Shown: in pieces, positions 34,659 to 45,438 of the stretch
Layout: every line of letters begins with the position of its first letter
Numbering within the stretch: position 1 is the first letter of the stretch
Assembly (NCBI RefSeq): GCF_902459645.1
Contig: NZ_CABPSK010000007.1
Coordinates: 124,001 to 188,000 of the forward strand
Reading direction: 5' to 3'
Length of the DNA: 64,000 nucleotides
From: Pandoraea pneumonica
Lineage (GTDB): Bacteria; Pseudomonadota; Gammaproteobacteria; Burkholderiales; Burkholderiaceae
The notes under the pieces: generated by a model
What the model was told of the DNA's origin: nothing
Databases searched by the model: none
Seen by the model: the letters and a program-made list of their open reading frames with translations, nothing else
Program-made: the position numbers and the translations under genes

Positions 34659-35995
34659 GCAATCTCTCCCTGGCGTGCTTCGACACGCCGGATTCGCGCG
34701 CCCACGGCGCACAACTTGGCCTCGATACGATGATAGCCGCGATCGAGGTGATGAATACGGTCGACGAGCGTTCGGCCATCGGCGGTCAGGCCAGCCACGA
34801 TCAAGCTGGCGGAAGCGCGCAGATCGGTCGCCATCACATGCGCACCCGACAAGCGTTCCACGCCGGAAATACGCGCGGTATTGCCTTCGATGCCGATATT
34901 CGCGCCCAGACGCAGCAATTCCTGCACGTGCATGAAGCGGTTCTCGAAGATCGTCTCGACGACCTGCGATGCGCCCTGCGCAATACAGTTCAGCGCCATG
35001 AACTGCGCTTGCATGTCGGTCGGGAACGCCGGATATTCCGACGTCTGAAAACTCACGGCCTGCGCGCGTCGATCCATCGACACACGCAGCCAATCCGCAC
35101 CGGCGCTCACATTGGCACCGGTCTCGCGCAACTTCGCGATGACGGCATCGAGCGTGCCCGGCACCACACGGCGCAGCGTGATATCGCCGCGCGTGGCCAC
35201 CGCCGCGCACAGGAACGTGCCTGCCTCGATACGATCGGGCACCACGTCGTGCGTTGCACCATGCAAGCGCGCCACACCGGTCACCACCAGACGGTCGGTA
35301 CCGATGCCTTCGATCTTCGCGCCCATCTTCACGAGCAAGTTCGCCAGATCGGTCACTTCCGGCTCGCGCGCGGCATTGGCCAGCACGGTCACGCCGTCAG
35401 CAAGCGTGGCCGCCATCAGCAAATTCTCGGTGCCGGTCACGGTGATCATGTCCGTCACGAGCGTCTCGCCGCGCAGGCGAGTGGCCTTCGCCACGATGTC
35501 GCCGTGCGTGAGCGTGATCTCGGCGCCCATCTTTTGCAGGCCCTTGATGTGCTGATCGACCGGGCGTGCGCCGATCGCGCACCCACCGGGCAGCGACACA
35601 CGCGCCTCGCCGCAACGCGCCAGCAGCGGTCCCAACACGAGAATCGATGCCCGCATCGTCTTCACGAGTTCATACGGGGCAGCGGCTTCCGTGATCTGCG
35701 ACGCGTCGAGCGTCACCGACTCGCCTTGACGTTCGACCTTCACGCCCATGCGGGCGAGCAACGTCAGCATGGTGCGCACGTCGTGCAGATCGGGGACGTT
35801 GCCAAGCACCAGCGGCTCGGCCGTCAGCAGACTTGCACACAGAATCGGCAAGGCAGCGTTCTTCGCGCCCGATACCGTAATTTCTCCCGCCAGCCGCTCG
35901 CCGCCCTCGATTTCGAGGTGGTCTGCGGCCACACGCTCGCCGGCGATAGGCTCGCCGTTGCCGGCCGCGCCGGCGCTCTCTTGCGTAATCCTCAT
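34655..35995 (-). CDS. murA: UDP-N-acetylglucosamine 1-carboxyvinyltransferase MurA
   Basis: A 446-residue enzyme for the first committed step of peptidoglycan synthesis. The N-terminal [15 protein letters not shown] holds the conserved Lys-Asn pair. The fosfomycin-target Cys lies in [18 protein letters not shown]. About 15 extra residues precede the usual start region. The ATG at 35995 overlaps the ibaG stop by 4 nt, so ibaG, murA, hisG and hisD form a chain of coupled genes. Confidence 0.96.
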   Translation of the reverse strand: MRITQESAGAAGNGEPIAGERVAADHLEIEGGERLAGEITVSGAKNAALPILCASLLTAEPLVLGNVPDLHDVRTMLTLLARMGVKVERQGESVTLDASQITEAAAPYELVKTMRASILVLGPLLARCGEARVSLPGGCAIGARPVDQHIKGLQKMGAEITLTHGDIVAKATRLRGETLVTDMITVTGTENLLMAATLADGVTVLANAAREPEVTDLANLLVKMGAKIEGIGTDRLVVTGVARLHGATHDVVPDRIEAGTFLCAAVATRGDITLRRVVPGTLDAVIAKLRETGANVSAGADWLRVSMDRRAQAVSFQTSEYPAFPTDMQAQFMALNCIAQGASQVVETIFENRFMHVQELLRLGANIGIEGNTARISGVERLSGAHVMATDLRASASLIVAGLTADGRTLVDRIHHLDRGYHRIEAKLCAVGARIRRVEARQGEIA

Positions 35996-36231
35996 TGCGC
36001 CTGATACTCCGCGGGCGTCAGGGTCTTCATCGACAATGCGTGAATTTCCGCCTTCATGCGATCGCCCAATGCGGCGTACACCAGCTGATGGCGCGCGATG
36101 AGGCGCTTGCCTTCGAACTGTGCGCTCACGATGGTCGCAAAGAAGTGCTGGCCGTCGCCTTCGACGGCAACGTGCTCGCAAGCCAAACCGGCTTCGATGT
36201 ACTGTTTGATTTGTTCTGGGGTGGGCAGCAT
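35992..36231 (-). CDS. ibaG: BolA/IbaG-family protein
   Basis: A 79-residue BolA-fold protein. The conserved [21 protein letters not shown] and the C-terminal [14 protein letters not shown] identify the IbaG/YrbA branch, which pairs with monothiol glutaredoxins and iron-sulfur clusters. The candidate metal/cluster residues are the Cys at position 18 and His in RHQLVY. Its place directly before murA is conserved. Confidence 0.92.
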   Translation of the reverse strand: MLPTPEQIKQYIEAGLACEHVAVEGDGQHFFATIVSAQFEGKRLIARHQLVYAALGDRMKAEIHALSMKTLTPAEYQAQ

Positions 36232-36250
36232 TTGCCGATCCTAAGAAAGT

Positions 36251-37002
36251 TCAGTGACGCAGTTTGTAGCCGCGGCGCAGCAAGTTCAGCGCCACGGTTG
36301 CGAGTATGAGGAACGTCGCGCCGACGACCGCGAGGCTCGTGACCGGCGAGACATCCGAGACGCCGAAGAAGCCGTAGCGGAACCCGTCGATCATGTAGAA
36401 AAACGGGTTGAAGTGCGACACGGCCTGCCACAGCGGCGGCAGCGAATGAATCGAATAGAACACGCCTGCGAGGAAAGTCGCCGGCATGATCAGGAAGTTT
36501 TGGAACGCGGCGAGCTGGTCGAATTTCTCGGCCCAAATGCCCGCAATCAGCCCAAGCGTGCCGAGAATCGCAGCGCCGAGAAACGCGAAGCCGAGAATCC
36601 ACAGCGGTGCGGCAAACGTCAGATGCGTGAACGTCACCGTCACCAAAAACACGCCGAACCCCACGCACAACCCGCGCACCACAGCGGCGAGCACGTACGC
36701 ACCGTACATCTCCCAGTGCGAGAGCGGCGGCAGCAGCACGAACACCAAGTTGCCGGTGATCTTCGACTGAATGAGCGACGAGGAACTGTTCGCGAACGCG
36801 TTCTGCAACACGCTCATCATCACCAGGCCCGGCACGAGGAAGGACGTGTACGTGATCTGGTCGTAGACCTTCACGCGGTCTTCCAGCACATGGCCGAAGA
36901 TCATCAGATAGAGCAGCGCAGTCAGCACCGGCGCCGCGACCGTCTGAAAGCTCACCTTCCAAAAGCGCAGCACTTCTTTATAGAACAGCGTGCGGAAGCC
37001 GA

Positions 37003-37006
<4 letters not shown>
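36251..37006 (-). CDS. ABC-2 type transporter permease
   Basis: A 251-residue ABC-2 (YadH/NodJ-like) permease with six hydrophobic segments, including VPGLVMMSVLQNAFANSSSSLIQSK and FLIMPATFLAGVFYSIHSLPP. It overlaps the ATPase gene by 4 nt and forms an exporter with it. The substrate is unknown. The pair sits between the mla operon and ibaG-murA, suggesting envelope traffic, but this is only context. Confidence 0.9.
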
Positions 37007-37929
<923 letters not shown>

Positions 37930-38260
37930 GGGCTGCACGCGCCCGTCTTGGCGGACGCGCCATTTTTTGTAGCTCCGGGCACCGCGCGCCGAGCGCGCAA
38001 ACCGGGGAGGATGGCGGCAATGACGGCGTCGATGCCCTGACGGAGGGTTACCGCCCGATAGACGGCAGAAAACCCCTGATTATAAAGGAAGCGGCAGTCC
38101 CCCGTGGTTTTGCCCGGTCGGCTGGCCCGCGAATCGTCTGCCAGGCGCTTACCTGCTGGATTCAACAGGCACGGCGTGCTCGCCGCGGGCAAAAAAAGCG
38201 CCGTCTCTCAACGGCGCTTTTTCTTTGGGGCGGAAACCCCGCAAACGGTGCACCGGCCGA
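37930..38260. other. Intergenic region between ABC exporter and mlaB
   Basis: This 331-bp gap holds the mla terminator (38191-38226) and, on the minus strand, a perfect TATAAT box at 38079-38084 about 150 bp upstream of the ABC ATPase gene. No good -35 is found at the normal spacing, so the promoter of the ABC-ibaG-murA-his run is only suggested. No gene is supported here. Confidence 0.4.
38191..38226 (-). terminator. Rho-independent terminator of the mla operon
   Basis: On the minus strand the stem AAAGCGCCGT / ACGGCGCTTT is followed by T residues, 35 bp after the mlaB stop codon. T-rich flanks on both sides would let it work in both directions. Confidence 0.85.
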
Positions 38261-38518
38261 TCAACTCGAGAGCAGATGGTCGACGCCATACACCAGCGCG
38301 AGGCTGGCCAAACCGGTCGGCAAGTTAGTGAACGCCAACGTCGCCCCACGTCGGCCCGCATGACGGCGCAAGGCCAGCAGCACGGCGAGCGCCGACGAAT
38401 CGAAGTGCGTGAGCCCCGCGCAATCGACGTGGGTTTCACCCGCGTCGATGCGATCGATGGCCTGCGCAAGCACTTCGCCGGCAGTGTCGTGAGTGAGATC
38501 GGTTTTCAAAGCGAGCAT
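38261..38518 (-). CDS. mlaB: MlaB, STAS-domain subunit of the phospholipid ABC transporter
   Basis: An 85-residue single STAS domain. The core THVDCAGLTHFDSSALAVLLALRRHA contains the conserved DSSALA loop of MlaB, which binds and stabilises the MlaF ATPase. It follows mlaC by only 4 bp and is the last gene of mlaFEDACB. Confidence 0.88.
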   Translation of the reverse strand: MLALKTDLTHDTAGEVLAQAIDRIDAGETHVDCAGLTHFDSSALAVLLALRRHAGRRGATLAFTNLPTGLASLALVYGVDHLLSS

Positions 38519-38522
38519 GCGC

Positions 38523-39143
38523 TTACTTACCGCCCGAGAGTTGCTGGTTGCGGGTCTTCAAGAACTGGATCAAACCGTCGATACCGTTCTTGTTGATCTG
38601 CTCGGCGAACTGGCTGCGATACGTTTGGATCAGCCATGCGTTGAATACGCTCATGTCATACAGCTTCCATTCGCCGCTGTCCGTCTTGTACAGGCGGTAG
38701 TCCAGCTCGAACGGCTGGCCATTGTTGAGCACGCTGGTGGAGACCACGGTGTCGGTATCGCCCGGCTGCATGCGGAACGGCTTGTACTGGACCTGTTGAT
38801 CGCGAATCGATGCGATGGCGCCTGCGTACGTGTACAGCAGCAGCTTGCGGAATTCCGTCGTGAGTTGCTCGCGCTGCTGCGGCGTGGCATTTGCCCATGC
38901 GCGGCCGGTGGCGAGTTGCGTGGTCTTGCCGAAGTCGGCATGCGGCATGATCTTCGTTTCGATCAGCTTGGTAATGCTGTTCAGATCGCCGCGTTGAATA
39001 TTCGGGTCGGCTTTGGCAGCGGCCATGACTTCGGTCACGGTTTGCTTGACCAGTACATCCGGCGCCTGAGCCTGTGCCATTGCCGAGCCCGCAGCGGTAA
39101 ACGTCATGAACGCCATGACGGGAATGAGCCAGAACTTCTTCAT
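38523..39143 (-). CDS. mlaC: MlaC, periplasmic phospholipid-binding protein
   Basis: A 206-residue periplasmic lipid shuttle between MlaA at the outer membrane and MlaFEDB at the inner membrane. The start at 39143 gives a clear signal peptide ending AGSAMA. The mature part has the Tol-Tol-Ttg2 (MlaC) pattern, with RGDLNSITKLIETKIMPHADF and VSTSVLNNGQPFELDYRLY. The frame open further upstream is non-coding. Confidence 0.92.
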   Translation of the reverse strand: MKKFWLIPVMAFMTFTAAGSAMAQAQAPDVLVKQTVTEVMAAAKADPNIQRGDLNSITKLIETKIMPHADFGKTTQLATGRAWANATPQQREQLTTEFRKLLLYTYAGAIASIRDQQVQYKPFRMQPGDTDTVVSTSVLNNGQPFELDYRLYKTDSGEWKLYDMSVFNAWLIQTYRSQFAEQINKNGIDGLIQFLKTRNQQLSGGK

Positions 39144-39333
39144 TGTGGACTTCCTCTTTCGAGTGACGAGTGTTGCGGGTTTGGATACCCGCGTTACGTC
39201 TGGAGTTCGCGAATTATCGGCGGCGCGTTGTAACAAACTGTTGCCTGGCGGGCCTGCCGACGGCATCCCACATGGCGGGATGCTGCGCGTTTCGGATATA
39301 CGCCGCACGGTTGAGCGTGCGGCGTGTCATTCA

Positions 39334-40251
39334 TCAGCGACGGAACGGCAGACCACCCGGCACCATCGTGCCCGGCAGCGGCGAGCCTTGCGGGGCTTGC
39401 GGTTCAGCCGATGCGCCGGAGGCCGGTGCCTCTGCCGCCGGGGCAGAGGCCGAGGCCGGCATCGGTTGCCCGCCTGCGCCCATGGCACCCGCGGCACCTG
39501 CGGCACCTGCGCCGGAACCGCCAGCCGCGCCGTCCTCATCTTCGTAATTCGGCAGCGGCGTATTGCCCGATGCGCCACCGCTGATCAGGTACTTACGGCG
39601 CGCCAAATAAGCGTCACGCGTGAACGAATACGGATCGAGTGCAGCCGCTTCGAGCAGGTTCGACGCATCGAGCAGGTTCGCCCGCGTGTTGACCAGACGC
39701 ACACCGTACAGCGAGTAGCTCACCCAATCCGGCTTGATATAGGACGTCGGGTCGAGGTACAGATTCGCCGCCATCCCCGCCGTGTCGCGCACCGTGCTCG
39801 GGCCGAGCAGCGGCAGCACCAGATACGGGCCGTCGGGCACGCCCCACTTGCCGAGCGTCACGCCGAAGTCCTGGCTGTGCTTGGGCAAGCCGGCCGGCGT
39901 TGCGAAGTCGAACAGACCGCCCACACCGAAGAAGGTGTTGATCGTCAGGCGCATCAAATCCTGTACGGCGGCGGTCACTTGCAGCTGCAACAGGTTGTTG
40001 GCGAAGTTGTAGACGTCGCCGACGTTCGAGAAGAAGTTCGTAACCATGTCGCGCCCGGGCTGGGGCACCACGAAGCGGTAGCCCTTGGCCACCGGGGTCA
40101 TGACAGCCTTATCGAGCTTGTCGTTGAACGTGTACATCGAACGGTTGAACCCTTCGATGGGGTCGGTCGGCGTGGGGTTCGTGACAGTGGCGCAACCAGC
40201 CAGCGTCAGGGCGCCGACGGCCAGCACTGCCGAAGTACGGAAGCGGGTCAT
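39334..40251 (-). CDS. mlaA: MlaA (VacJ), outer-membrane lipoprotein
   Basis: A 305-residue VacJ-type lipoprotein that removes mislocalised phospholipids from the outer leaflet. The lipobox LAGC gives acylated Cys20. DPIEGFNRSMYTFNDKLDKAV and the FGVTLGKWGVPDGPYLVLPLLGPST core are diagnostic. After about residue 235 comes a long Gly/Ala/Met/Pro-rich tail that is not part of the E. coli protein. It stands inside the mla operon between mlaD and mlaC, as in other Betaproteobacteria. Confidence 0.93.
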   Translation of the reverse strand: MTRFRTSAVLAVGALTLAGCATVTNPTPTDPIEGFNRSMYTFNDKLDKAVMTPVAKGYRFVVPQPGRDMVTNFFSNVGDVYNFANNLLQLQVTAAVQDLMRLTINTFFGVGGLFDFATPAGLPKHSQDFGVTLGKWGVPDGPYLVLPLLGPSTVRDTAGMAANLYLDPTSYIKPDWVSYSLYGVRLVNTRANLLDASNLLEAAALDPYSFTRDAYLARRKYLISGGASGNTPLPNYEDEDGAAGGSGAGAAGAAGAMGAGGQPMPASASAPAAEAPASGASAEPQAPQGSPLPGTMVPGGLPFRR

Positions 40252-40256
40252 TTCTT

Positions 40257-40820
40257 TTATTTTCCTTGGTTAGCCGTTGCCCCTTGCCCCGGCGCGGCAG
40301 CCGGTGCAGCTGGCGCCGCAGGCGCTGCCGGAGCCGCAGATGCGTTCCCCGGTTGCGCCCCGCCGGCATCCGCCGCCTTGTTATACAGGAACTGGCCGAT
40401 CAGGTTTTCCAACACAATTGCAGACTGCGTGAGCGTGATCGTATCACCGGCTTTCAACATTTGATCGTCACCCCCGGGTTCGAGCCCGATGTACTGCTCG
40501 CCGAGCAGGCCCGAGGTCAGAATCTTCGCCGATGAGTCTTTCGGAAACTTGTATTGCGAGTCGATATTGAGCGTGACGCTGGCCAGATAGCGCTTGTCGT
40601 CGAACTGAATCGACGCCACGCGCCCGACCACCACGCCTGCACTCTTGACCGCGGCGCGCGGCTTGAGCCCGCCGATGTTGTCGAAGCGCACGGTCACCGG
40701 GTAGGTACTCGAGAACGACAGCGAACTCATGTTCCCCGCCTTGAGTGCGAGAAACAGCAGGGCTGCGAAGCCGAGAACCACGAACAAGCCGACCCAGAAG
40801 TCGAGGGGGTGTTTTTTCAT
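40257..40820 (-). CDS. mlaD: MlaD, MCE-domain substrate-binding subunit
   Basis: A 187-residue inner-membrane-anchored MCE protein. One N-terminal helix (DFWVGLFVVLGFAALLFLALKAG) precedes the MCE domain (VTVRFDNIGGLKPRAAVKSAGVVVGRV; GLLGEQYIGLEPGG). The C-terminus is a low-complexity Ala/Pro/Gln tail of about 35 residues. Hexameric MlaD channels lipids to MlaE. It lies 5 bp before mlaA. Confidence 0.94.
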   Translation of the reverse strand: MKKHPLDFWVGLFVVLGFAALLFLALKAGNMSSLSFSSTYPVTVRFDNIGGLKPRAAVKSAGVVVGRVASIQFDDKRYLASVTLNIDSQYKFPKDSSAKILTSGLLGEQYIGLEPGGDDQMLKAGDTITLTQSAIVLENLIGQFLYNKAADAGGAQPGNASAAPAAPAAPAAPAAAPGQGATANQGK

Positions 40821-40875
40821 TGTGTCAGTGTGCGCAATCAGTCTGTGTATGTCTTAGGCGATGTCGCCCGGCGGT

Positions 40876-41643
40876 TTAGCTGAACATCAGCGCCGTGAGC
40901 AGGAAGTCGAGCGCCAGCACGGCAAGCGACGCCTGCACCACCGTGCGTGTCGTCGCGCGCGAAACACCCTCCGGCGTCGGCTGGGCTTCAAACCCCTGAT
41001 ACAGCGCGATAAAAGTCACGGCAATGCCAAACACGATGCTCTTGATCACGCCGTTGGCGACATCTGCCCAGACGTCGACGCCGCCTTGCATCTGCGACCA
41101 GAACGCACCGCTGTCGACGCCGATCATCTGCACGCCGACGAGATAGCCGCCGAAGATACCGACCGCCGAGAAAATGGCCGCGAGAATCGGCATCGCGATC
41201 ACACCCGCCCAGAAGCGCGGCGCCACAACCCGCGCAATCGGGTCGATCGCCATCATCTCCATCGCCGTCAACTGCTCACCGGCTTTCATCAAACCGATCT
41301 CGGCCGTGAGCGACGTGCCTGCACGTCCGGCAAACAAGAGTGCCGTGACCACCGGGCCGAGCTCGCGCACGAGCGAGAGGGCCACGAGCAGCCCGAGCGC
41401 CTGTTCCGAGCCGTACTTATTGAGCGTGTAATAGCCTTGCAGCCCCAGCACGAAGCCGACGAACAAGCCCGAGACCGCAATGATCACGAACGAGTAGTTG
41501 CCGACGAAGTGAATCTGATCGGTCACCAGGCGCGGGCGGCGCAGCAACGCGGCGCTCGACCGGAGCATGCGCAGGAACAACCGCGCACCATACCCGAGAC
41601 GCTCGACGTGACCTCGGACGAAACTGCCGATCGCCGTAATCAT
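40876..41643 (-). CDS. mlaE: MlaE, permease subunit of the phospholipid transporter
   Basis: A 255-residue MlaE-family permease. Hydrophobic segments and the family blocks [53 protein letters not shown] and [18 protein letters not shown] are present. It overlaps mlaF by 4 nt and is followed by mlaD after 55 bp. Confidence 0.95.
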   Translation of the reverse strand: MITAIGSFVRGHVERLGYGARLFLRMLRSSAALLRRPRLVTDQIHFVGNYSFVIIAVSGLFVGFVLGLQGYYTLNKYGSEQALGLLVALSLVRELGPVVTALLFAGRAGTSLTAEIGLMKAGEQLTAMEMMAIDPIARVVAPRFWAGVIAMPILAAIFSAVGIFGGYLVGVQMIGVDSGAFWSQMQGGVDVWADVANGVIKSIVFGIAVTFIALYQGFEAQPTPEGVSRATTRTVVQASLAVLALDFLLTALMFS

Positions 41644-42458
41644 GCGCGGCCTCCGATACCGAAATCTTCAGCCAGCGGCAACGCAGGGTACTGAAACTTC
41701 ACCGGGCCGTCCGGTTGTGCATCGATGAACTGACGCACCGTCGGGTCTTGCGACGCCCGCAACTCCTCGGGCGTGCCTTCCGCCCCGATACGGCCGTCGG
41801 TAATGAAATAGATGTAGTCGGCGATAGCGAAAGTCTCGGAGACATCGTGCGACACGATGATCGACGTTGCGCCCAACGCATCGTTGAGCTTGCGAATCAG
41901 GTTCGCCGTAATCCCCATCGAGATCGGGTCGAGACCGGTGAACGGCTCGTCGTACATGACGAGGTCCGGGTCGAGCGCAATCGTGCGCGCCAGTGCGACG
42001 CGCCGGGCCATACCGCCCGAAATCTCGGCCGGCTTCATGTCACGCGCGCCACGCAGGCCGACAGCGTTGAGCTTCATGAGTACCAGATCGCGGATCATCT
42101 CTTCGTCGAGACGCGTATGTTCGCGCAGCGGAAACGCCACATTGTCGAACACCGTCATGTCAGTGAAGAGCGCGCCAAACTGGAACAACATGCCCATGCG
42201 GCGGCGCAACTTATACCAGCCGTCGCGATCGAGCGACGACACGTCGGTGCCATCGAAATCGACGGTGCCTCGACTGGCATGCACCAGCCCGCCGATCAGG
42301 CGCAGCACGGTGGTCTTGCCGCAGCCGGAGCCGCCCATGACCGCAATCACCTTGCCGCGCGGAAACCGCATATTCAGCCCGGAAAGGACGAGACGTTCGC
42401 CATAACCGAAGCTAACGTCGCGCAATTCGAGCAGATTTTCCGTATTCGGGATAGGCAC
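41640..42458 (-). CDS. mlaF: MlaF, ATPase subunit of the phospholipid transporter
   Basis: A 272-residue ABC ATPase. Walker [10 protein letters not shown], a Q-loop [11 protein letters not shown], the variant signature [13 protein letters not shown], Walker [13 protein letters not shown] and the switch His in VSHDVSE are all present. The C-terminal ~25 residues ([19 protein letters not shown]) match the MlaF extension. First gene of the mlaFEDACB operon. Confidence 0.95.
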   Translation of the reverse strand: MPIPNTENLLELRDVSFGYGERLVLSGLNMRFPRGKVIAVMGGSGCGKTTVLRLIGGLVHASRGTVDFDGTDVSSLDRDGWYKLRRRMGMLFQFGALFTDMTVFDNVAFPLREHTRLDEEMIRDLVLMKLNAVGLRGARDMKPAEISGGMARRVALARTIALDPDLVMYDEPFTGLDPISMGITANLIRKLNDALGATSIIVSHDVSETFAIADYIYFITDGRIGAEGTPEELRASQDPTVRQFIDAQPDGPVKFQYPALPLAEDFGIGGRA

Positions 42459-42491
42459 GTTTCGGGTCTTATAGTGCGGCGCAAAACGCCA

Positions 42492-42497
42492 ATTATA
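42492..42497 (-). promoter_or_regulatory. Candidate -10 box of the mla operon
   Basis: A perfect minus-strand TATAAT lies 34 bp upstream of the mlaF start codon. No convincing -35 stands at 16-18 bp, so assignment rests on the -10 box and its position. Confidence 0.35.
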
Positions 42498-42680
42498 GGG
42501 GGGAATGCTGATCGATGCCGTCCAAGGGGAGGCAGTGACAGGCAGTCCTGGCAGTTGCCCGCGGGATTTTACAGGCGGCTGGCTCGCCCCGCAGAATCTC
42601 GTTCCGATGCGTGTAACGAGGAAAAACGTAACCCTGCCAAGGACTTACGGATCGCCTGAGCGGCGCGGGTGTTGCGCCGT

Positions 42681-42689
42681 TGCTACAAT
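42681..42689 (+). promoter_or_regulatory. Candidate extended -10 promoter of the GNAT gene
   Basis: TGC-TACAAT forms an extended -10 element (TGn followed by TACAAT at 42684-42689) 33 bp upstream of the acetyltransferase ATG. It needs no -35 box, and none is evident. Confidence 0.4.
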
Positions 42690-42721
42690 ATGCCGGTTTG
42701 GGCAATAAACCATTGATTGTT

Positions 42722-43276
42722 ATGAAGTCTGTCCCGTCAGACGGTGTGCCGCGCCCGCAGGCGTTGACCACGCAATTTCAGACGCGTCCGATGCGTCCTG
42801 CCGACCTTCCCCAAGTGTTGGCGGTGCAGGCGCAAGCCTATGGCGATGTGATGCTGGAATCGGAAGCCACGCTCGGCTCCCGGCTGGCACTGTCACCGGC
42901 CACGTGCTGGGTGGCGATCGACGATGCGGCCGTCGTGGCCGGGTATCTGTTCACCCACCCGTGGCGGCTGGCCGCCCCGCCGCCGCTCGACTCGATACTT
43001 GACGCCCTGCCCGACGCCCCCGATTGCTGGTACGTGCATGACATGGCGCTAGCACCGCGCACACGAGGTGCGGGCGTTGCCGACCGGTTGTACGCCGCAG
43101 CGCTGGCGTCGGCACAGTCGCTAAGGCTCGGCGCATCCGCGCTCGTTGCAGTGCAGCAATCGCAAGGCTTTTGGGCGCGATTCGGTTACATAGTGGCAAC
43201 CGATGTGTCGCCGCTCATTGCGGCAAAGTTGGCCGGGTACGGCGACGGCGCGGTGTTCATGACGCGCACGCTGTAA
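42722..43276 (+). CDS. GNAT-family N-acetyltransferase
   Basis: A 184-residue acetyl-CoA-dependent acyltransferase. After a 20-residue leader comes the GNAT fold: RPMRPADLPQVLAVQAQAYGD, VAGYLF, and the pyrophosphate-binding region DMALAPRTRGAGVADRL, a variant of RxxGxG/A. The C-terminal FWARFGY is typical. It is a single gene between the divergent mla operon and the convergent thi operon, with no context for a substrate. Confidence 0.82.
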   Translation: MKSVPSDGVPRPQALTTQFQTRPMRPADLPQVLAVQAQAYGDVMLESEATLGSRLALSPATCWVAIDDAAVVAGYLFTHPWRLAAPPPLDSILDALPDAPDCWYVHDMALAPRTRGAGVADRLYAAALASAQSLRLGASALVAVQQSQGFWARFGYIVATDVSPLIAAKLAGYGDGAVFMTRTL

Positions 43277-43374
43277 AACTTCGTCAGCGCACTTCCTCGC
43301 CGTCTCATCGGCACCCGTCAGCCGCACAAGCCACATCGGCAGGTCATGGTTCTCATGCCCTGCCACGCGACTCG

Positions 43375-44598
43375 TCACCCCCGCTGCGCAAACGCCTCCT
43401 GCATCCCCTTCACCGCAGCGGCCACATCGTTGGCCTCGGTCACGGCGCGCACGACAGCCGTGCAGCCCACGCCAGTCTCGAGTACCTGCGGCAAGTTCTG
43501 CGCATCGATGCCGCCGATAGCGACGAGCGGATAGTGCGGCGCAATCAGCTTCACGTAGCGTGCGAGCTTGGCCAAGCCTTGCGGCGCCGTGGCGATCACC
43601 TTGGTCGTCGTCGGGAACACGGCCCCTACGGCCAGATAGCTCGGACGGAAGTGATGTGCCGCGAGAATCTCGTAATAGCCGTGCGTGCTGATCCCTAGGC
43701 GCATACCGCTCGCGTGCAGCGTCTGCACCTCGTCGGCCGAGAGCGCCGCCATATCTTCCTGCCCGAGATGCACGCCGTAAGCCTCGGCCTGCATCGCCTC
43801 GCGCCAATGGTCGTTAATGAACCACGCGCTGTCGTGCGTCACACGCTTGCCCGCCGCGACCGTACGCGCAATCTCCGACTTGAGTGCCGGATGGGCAGGG
43901 TCTTTGAGGCGCAACTGCACGGTGCCGACCTGCAAATCGGCCATGCGCTCGCACCAGTCGGCGTTGGGCAGTACCGGATACAAACCCAGTCTTGCCGGGC
44001 ACGAAGGAAACTCGCCGGGACTCGGCGCTTGCCCAACGACAGCCGGAAACGTCGCCAGCACGGTCGGCCAGTCGCCCAACGTGGCGGCATCTTCCGCGCG
44101 CGCGTGGCTGCCGTCGGTGCGCCACGCGCGACCGAGTATGAGGGCATCGTGCGGGGCGAAACCGCAATCGAGAAAAGCGGCGAACGCGGGGAAAAACGCG
44201 GGGTCATCCACACCGGCCACGCGATAGATCTCGCCGTTGGCATACAGCGTGTCTTCTACGCCACCGCGCGGCAGCGCACGCGTACACAGTACGACGGCGC
44301 CTGCGGCACGCCACACGTCGATCTGCACCGACGTGCCGGTATCCAATGCGCCTTGCGGCGTCAGTGGCCACCAAAACACGTCGCCTTTCGCGAACCCACC
44401 GGGCGGCACCTGCGCGTGCAGACGCCATTGCGCCGTGGCACTTCCGTCCGGCCACGGGGCGAGACGCGCACGAATGGCCGCAGCCGCCTGCTGCCACGCG
44501 AGCGCGAGTGGCGCGTCGGCGGGCAGGCACTGCACGTGAGACAACGCAGGGGCGTCGTACGTGGGCTGAAGCGCCGCAGCGCGGGCGGGTTTCGTCAT
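43375..44598 (-). CDS. thiE: Thiamine-phosphate synthase with N-terminal extension
   Basis: A 407-residue protein, about twice the usual ThiE length. The C-terminal half (from about 205) is a TIM-barrel thiamine-phosphate synthase: GTVQLRLKD, INDHWREAM, GVHLGQEDM, VGAVFPTTTK and VAIGGIDAQN. It joins HMP-PP and thiazole phosphate. The N-terminal 200 residues have no motif I can name; they are Trp/Ala-rich with GDVFWWPLTPQG and GFAPHDALILGRAW, the last resembling HMP-kinase-like sequence. It overlaps thiG by 4 nt and ends the TPP-controlled thiOSGE operon. Confidence 0.85.
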   Translation of the reverse strand: MTKPARAAALQPTYDAPALSHVQCLPADAPLALAWQQAAAAIRARLAPWPDGSATAQWRLHAQVPPGGFAKGDVFWWPLTPQGALDTGTSVQIDVWRAAGAVVLCTRALPRGGVEDTLYANGEIYRVAGVDDPAFFPAFAAFLDCGFAPHDALILGRAWRTDGSHARAEDAATLGDWPTVLATFPAVVGQAPSPGEFPSCPARLGLYPVLPNADWCERMADLQVGTVQLRLKDPAHPALKSEIARTVAAGKRVTHDSAWFINDHWREAMQAEAYGVHLGQEDMAALSADEVQTLHASGMRLGISTHGYYEILAAHHFRPSYLAVGAVFPTTTKVIATAPQGLAKLARYVKLIAPHYPLVAIGGIDAQNLPQVLETGVGCTAVVRAVTEANDVAAAVKGMQEAFAQRG

Positions 44599-45437
44599 GA
44601 ATAGTCCTTGTCGTGCCAGAACGGCACACCGACCACCGGCGTGCTGGCTTCGGCGCTTTCACGCTCGGCCATCGGCCCGGCCAGCCAAGCGGCACGGCCA
44701 GCCTTAATCGCGGTCGCAAACGCCCCGGCCATCTCGACCGGCTGTGCGGCCAACGCCACTGCCGTGTTGAGCAGCACGCCGTCGAAGCCCCACTCCATCA
44801 CCTGACACGCGTGCGACGGCAGGCCGAGACCCGCATCGACGATGAGCGGCGTGTCGGGCAGACGATCGCGCAGCAAACGCAGACCGTAGGGGTTGATCAC
44901 CCCCTTGCCGGTGCCGATCGGCGCGCCCCAAGGCATGAGCGCCTGACAGCCGACATCGAGCAAACGGCGGCACAGCACCAAATCTTCCGTGCAGTACGGC
45001 AACACCTTGAAGCCATCGCGAATCAATTGCTCGGCCGCAGTCACGAGACCGAACGGGTCGGGTTGCAGCGTGTAGTCGTCACCGATGAGTTCGAGCTTGA
45101 TCCAGTCGGTCTCGAACACTTCGCGCGCCATTTGGGCGGTGGTGACGGCTTCCTGCACGGAATGGCAACCGGCCGTATTGGGCAGCACCGGCACCGCGAG
45201 GCGGCGCAGCGTTTCCCAGAAGTGACCTTCCGACGTTTGCGAGCCCGAGAGTTGGCGACGCAGCGCCACGGTCACCATGCCGGGGCGTGCCGTATCGATG
45301 GAATCGTTGAGCACTTGCAACGACGGATAGCGCGAGGTGCCCAGCAAGAAACGGCTGCCGAAGCGGGTGTCGTAAAGCGTGAGCGCGTCGCGCGCGCTGC
45401 CTGCGGCCACGTTGGCCGATTCGGTAAGTGCGTTCAT
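44595..45437 (-). CDS. thiG: Thiazole synthase
   Basis: A 280-residue TIM-barrel that builds thiazole phosphate from DXP, dehydroglycine and ThiS thiocarboxylate. It has GTSRYPS, VLPNTAGCHSVQEAVTTA, the Schiff-base Lys in DWIKLELIGD, and PWGAPIGTGKGV followed by VDAGLGLPSHA. It begins one base after the thiS stop. Confidence 0.95.
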   Translation of the reverse strand: MNALTESANVAAGSARDALTLYDTRFGSRFLLGTSRYPSLQVLNDSIDTARPGMVTVALRRQLSGSQTSEGHFWETLRRLAVPVLPNTAGCHSVQEAVTTAQMAREVFETDWIKLELIGDDYTLQPDPFGLVTAAEQLIRDGFKVLPYCTEDLVLCRRLLDVGCQALMPWGAPIGTGKGVINPYGLRLLRDRLPDTPLIVDAGLGLPSHACQVMEWGFDGVLLNTAVALAAQPVEMAGAFATAIKAGRAAWLAGPMAERESAEASTPVVGVPFWHDKDYS

Positions 45438-45438
45438 T

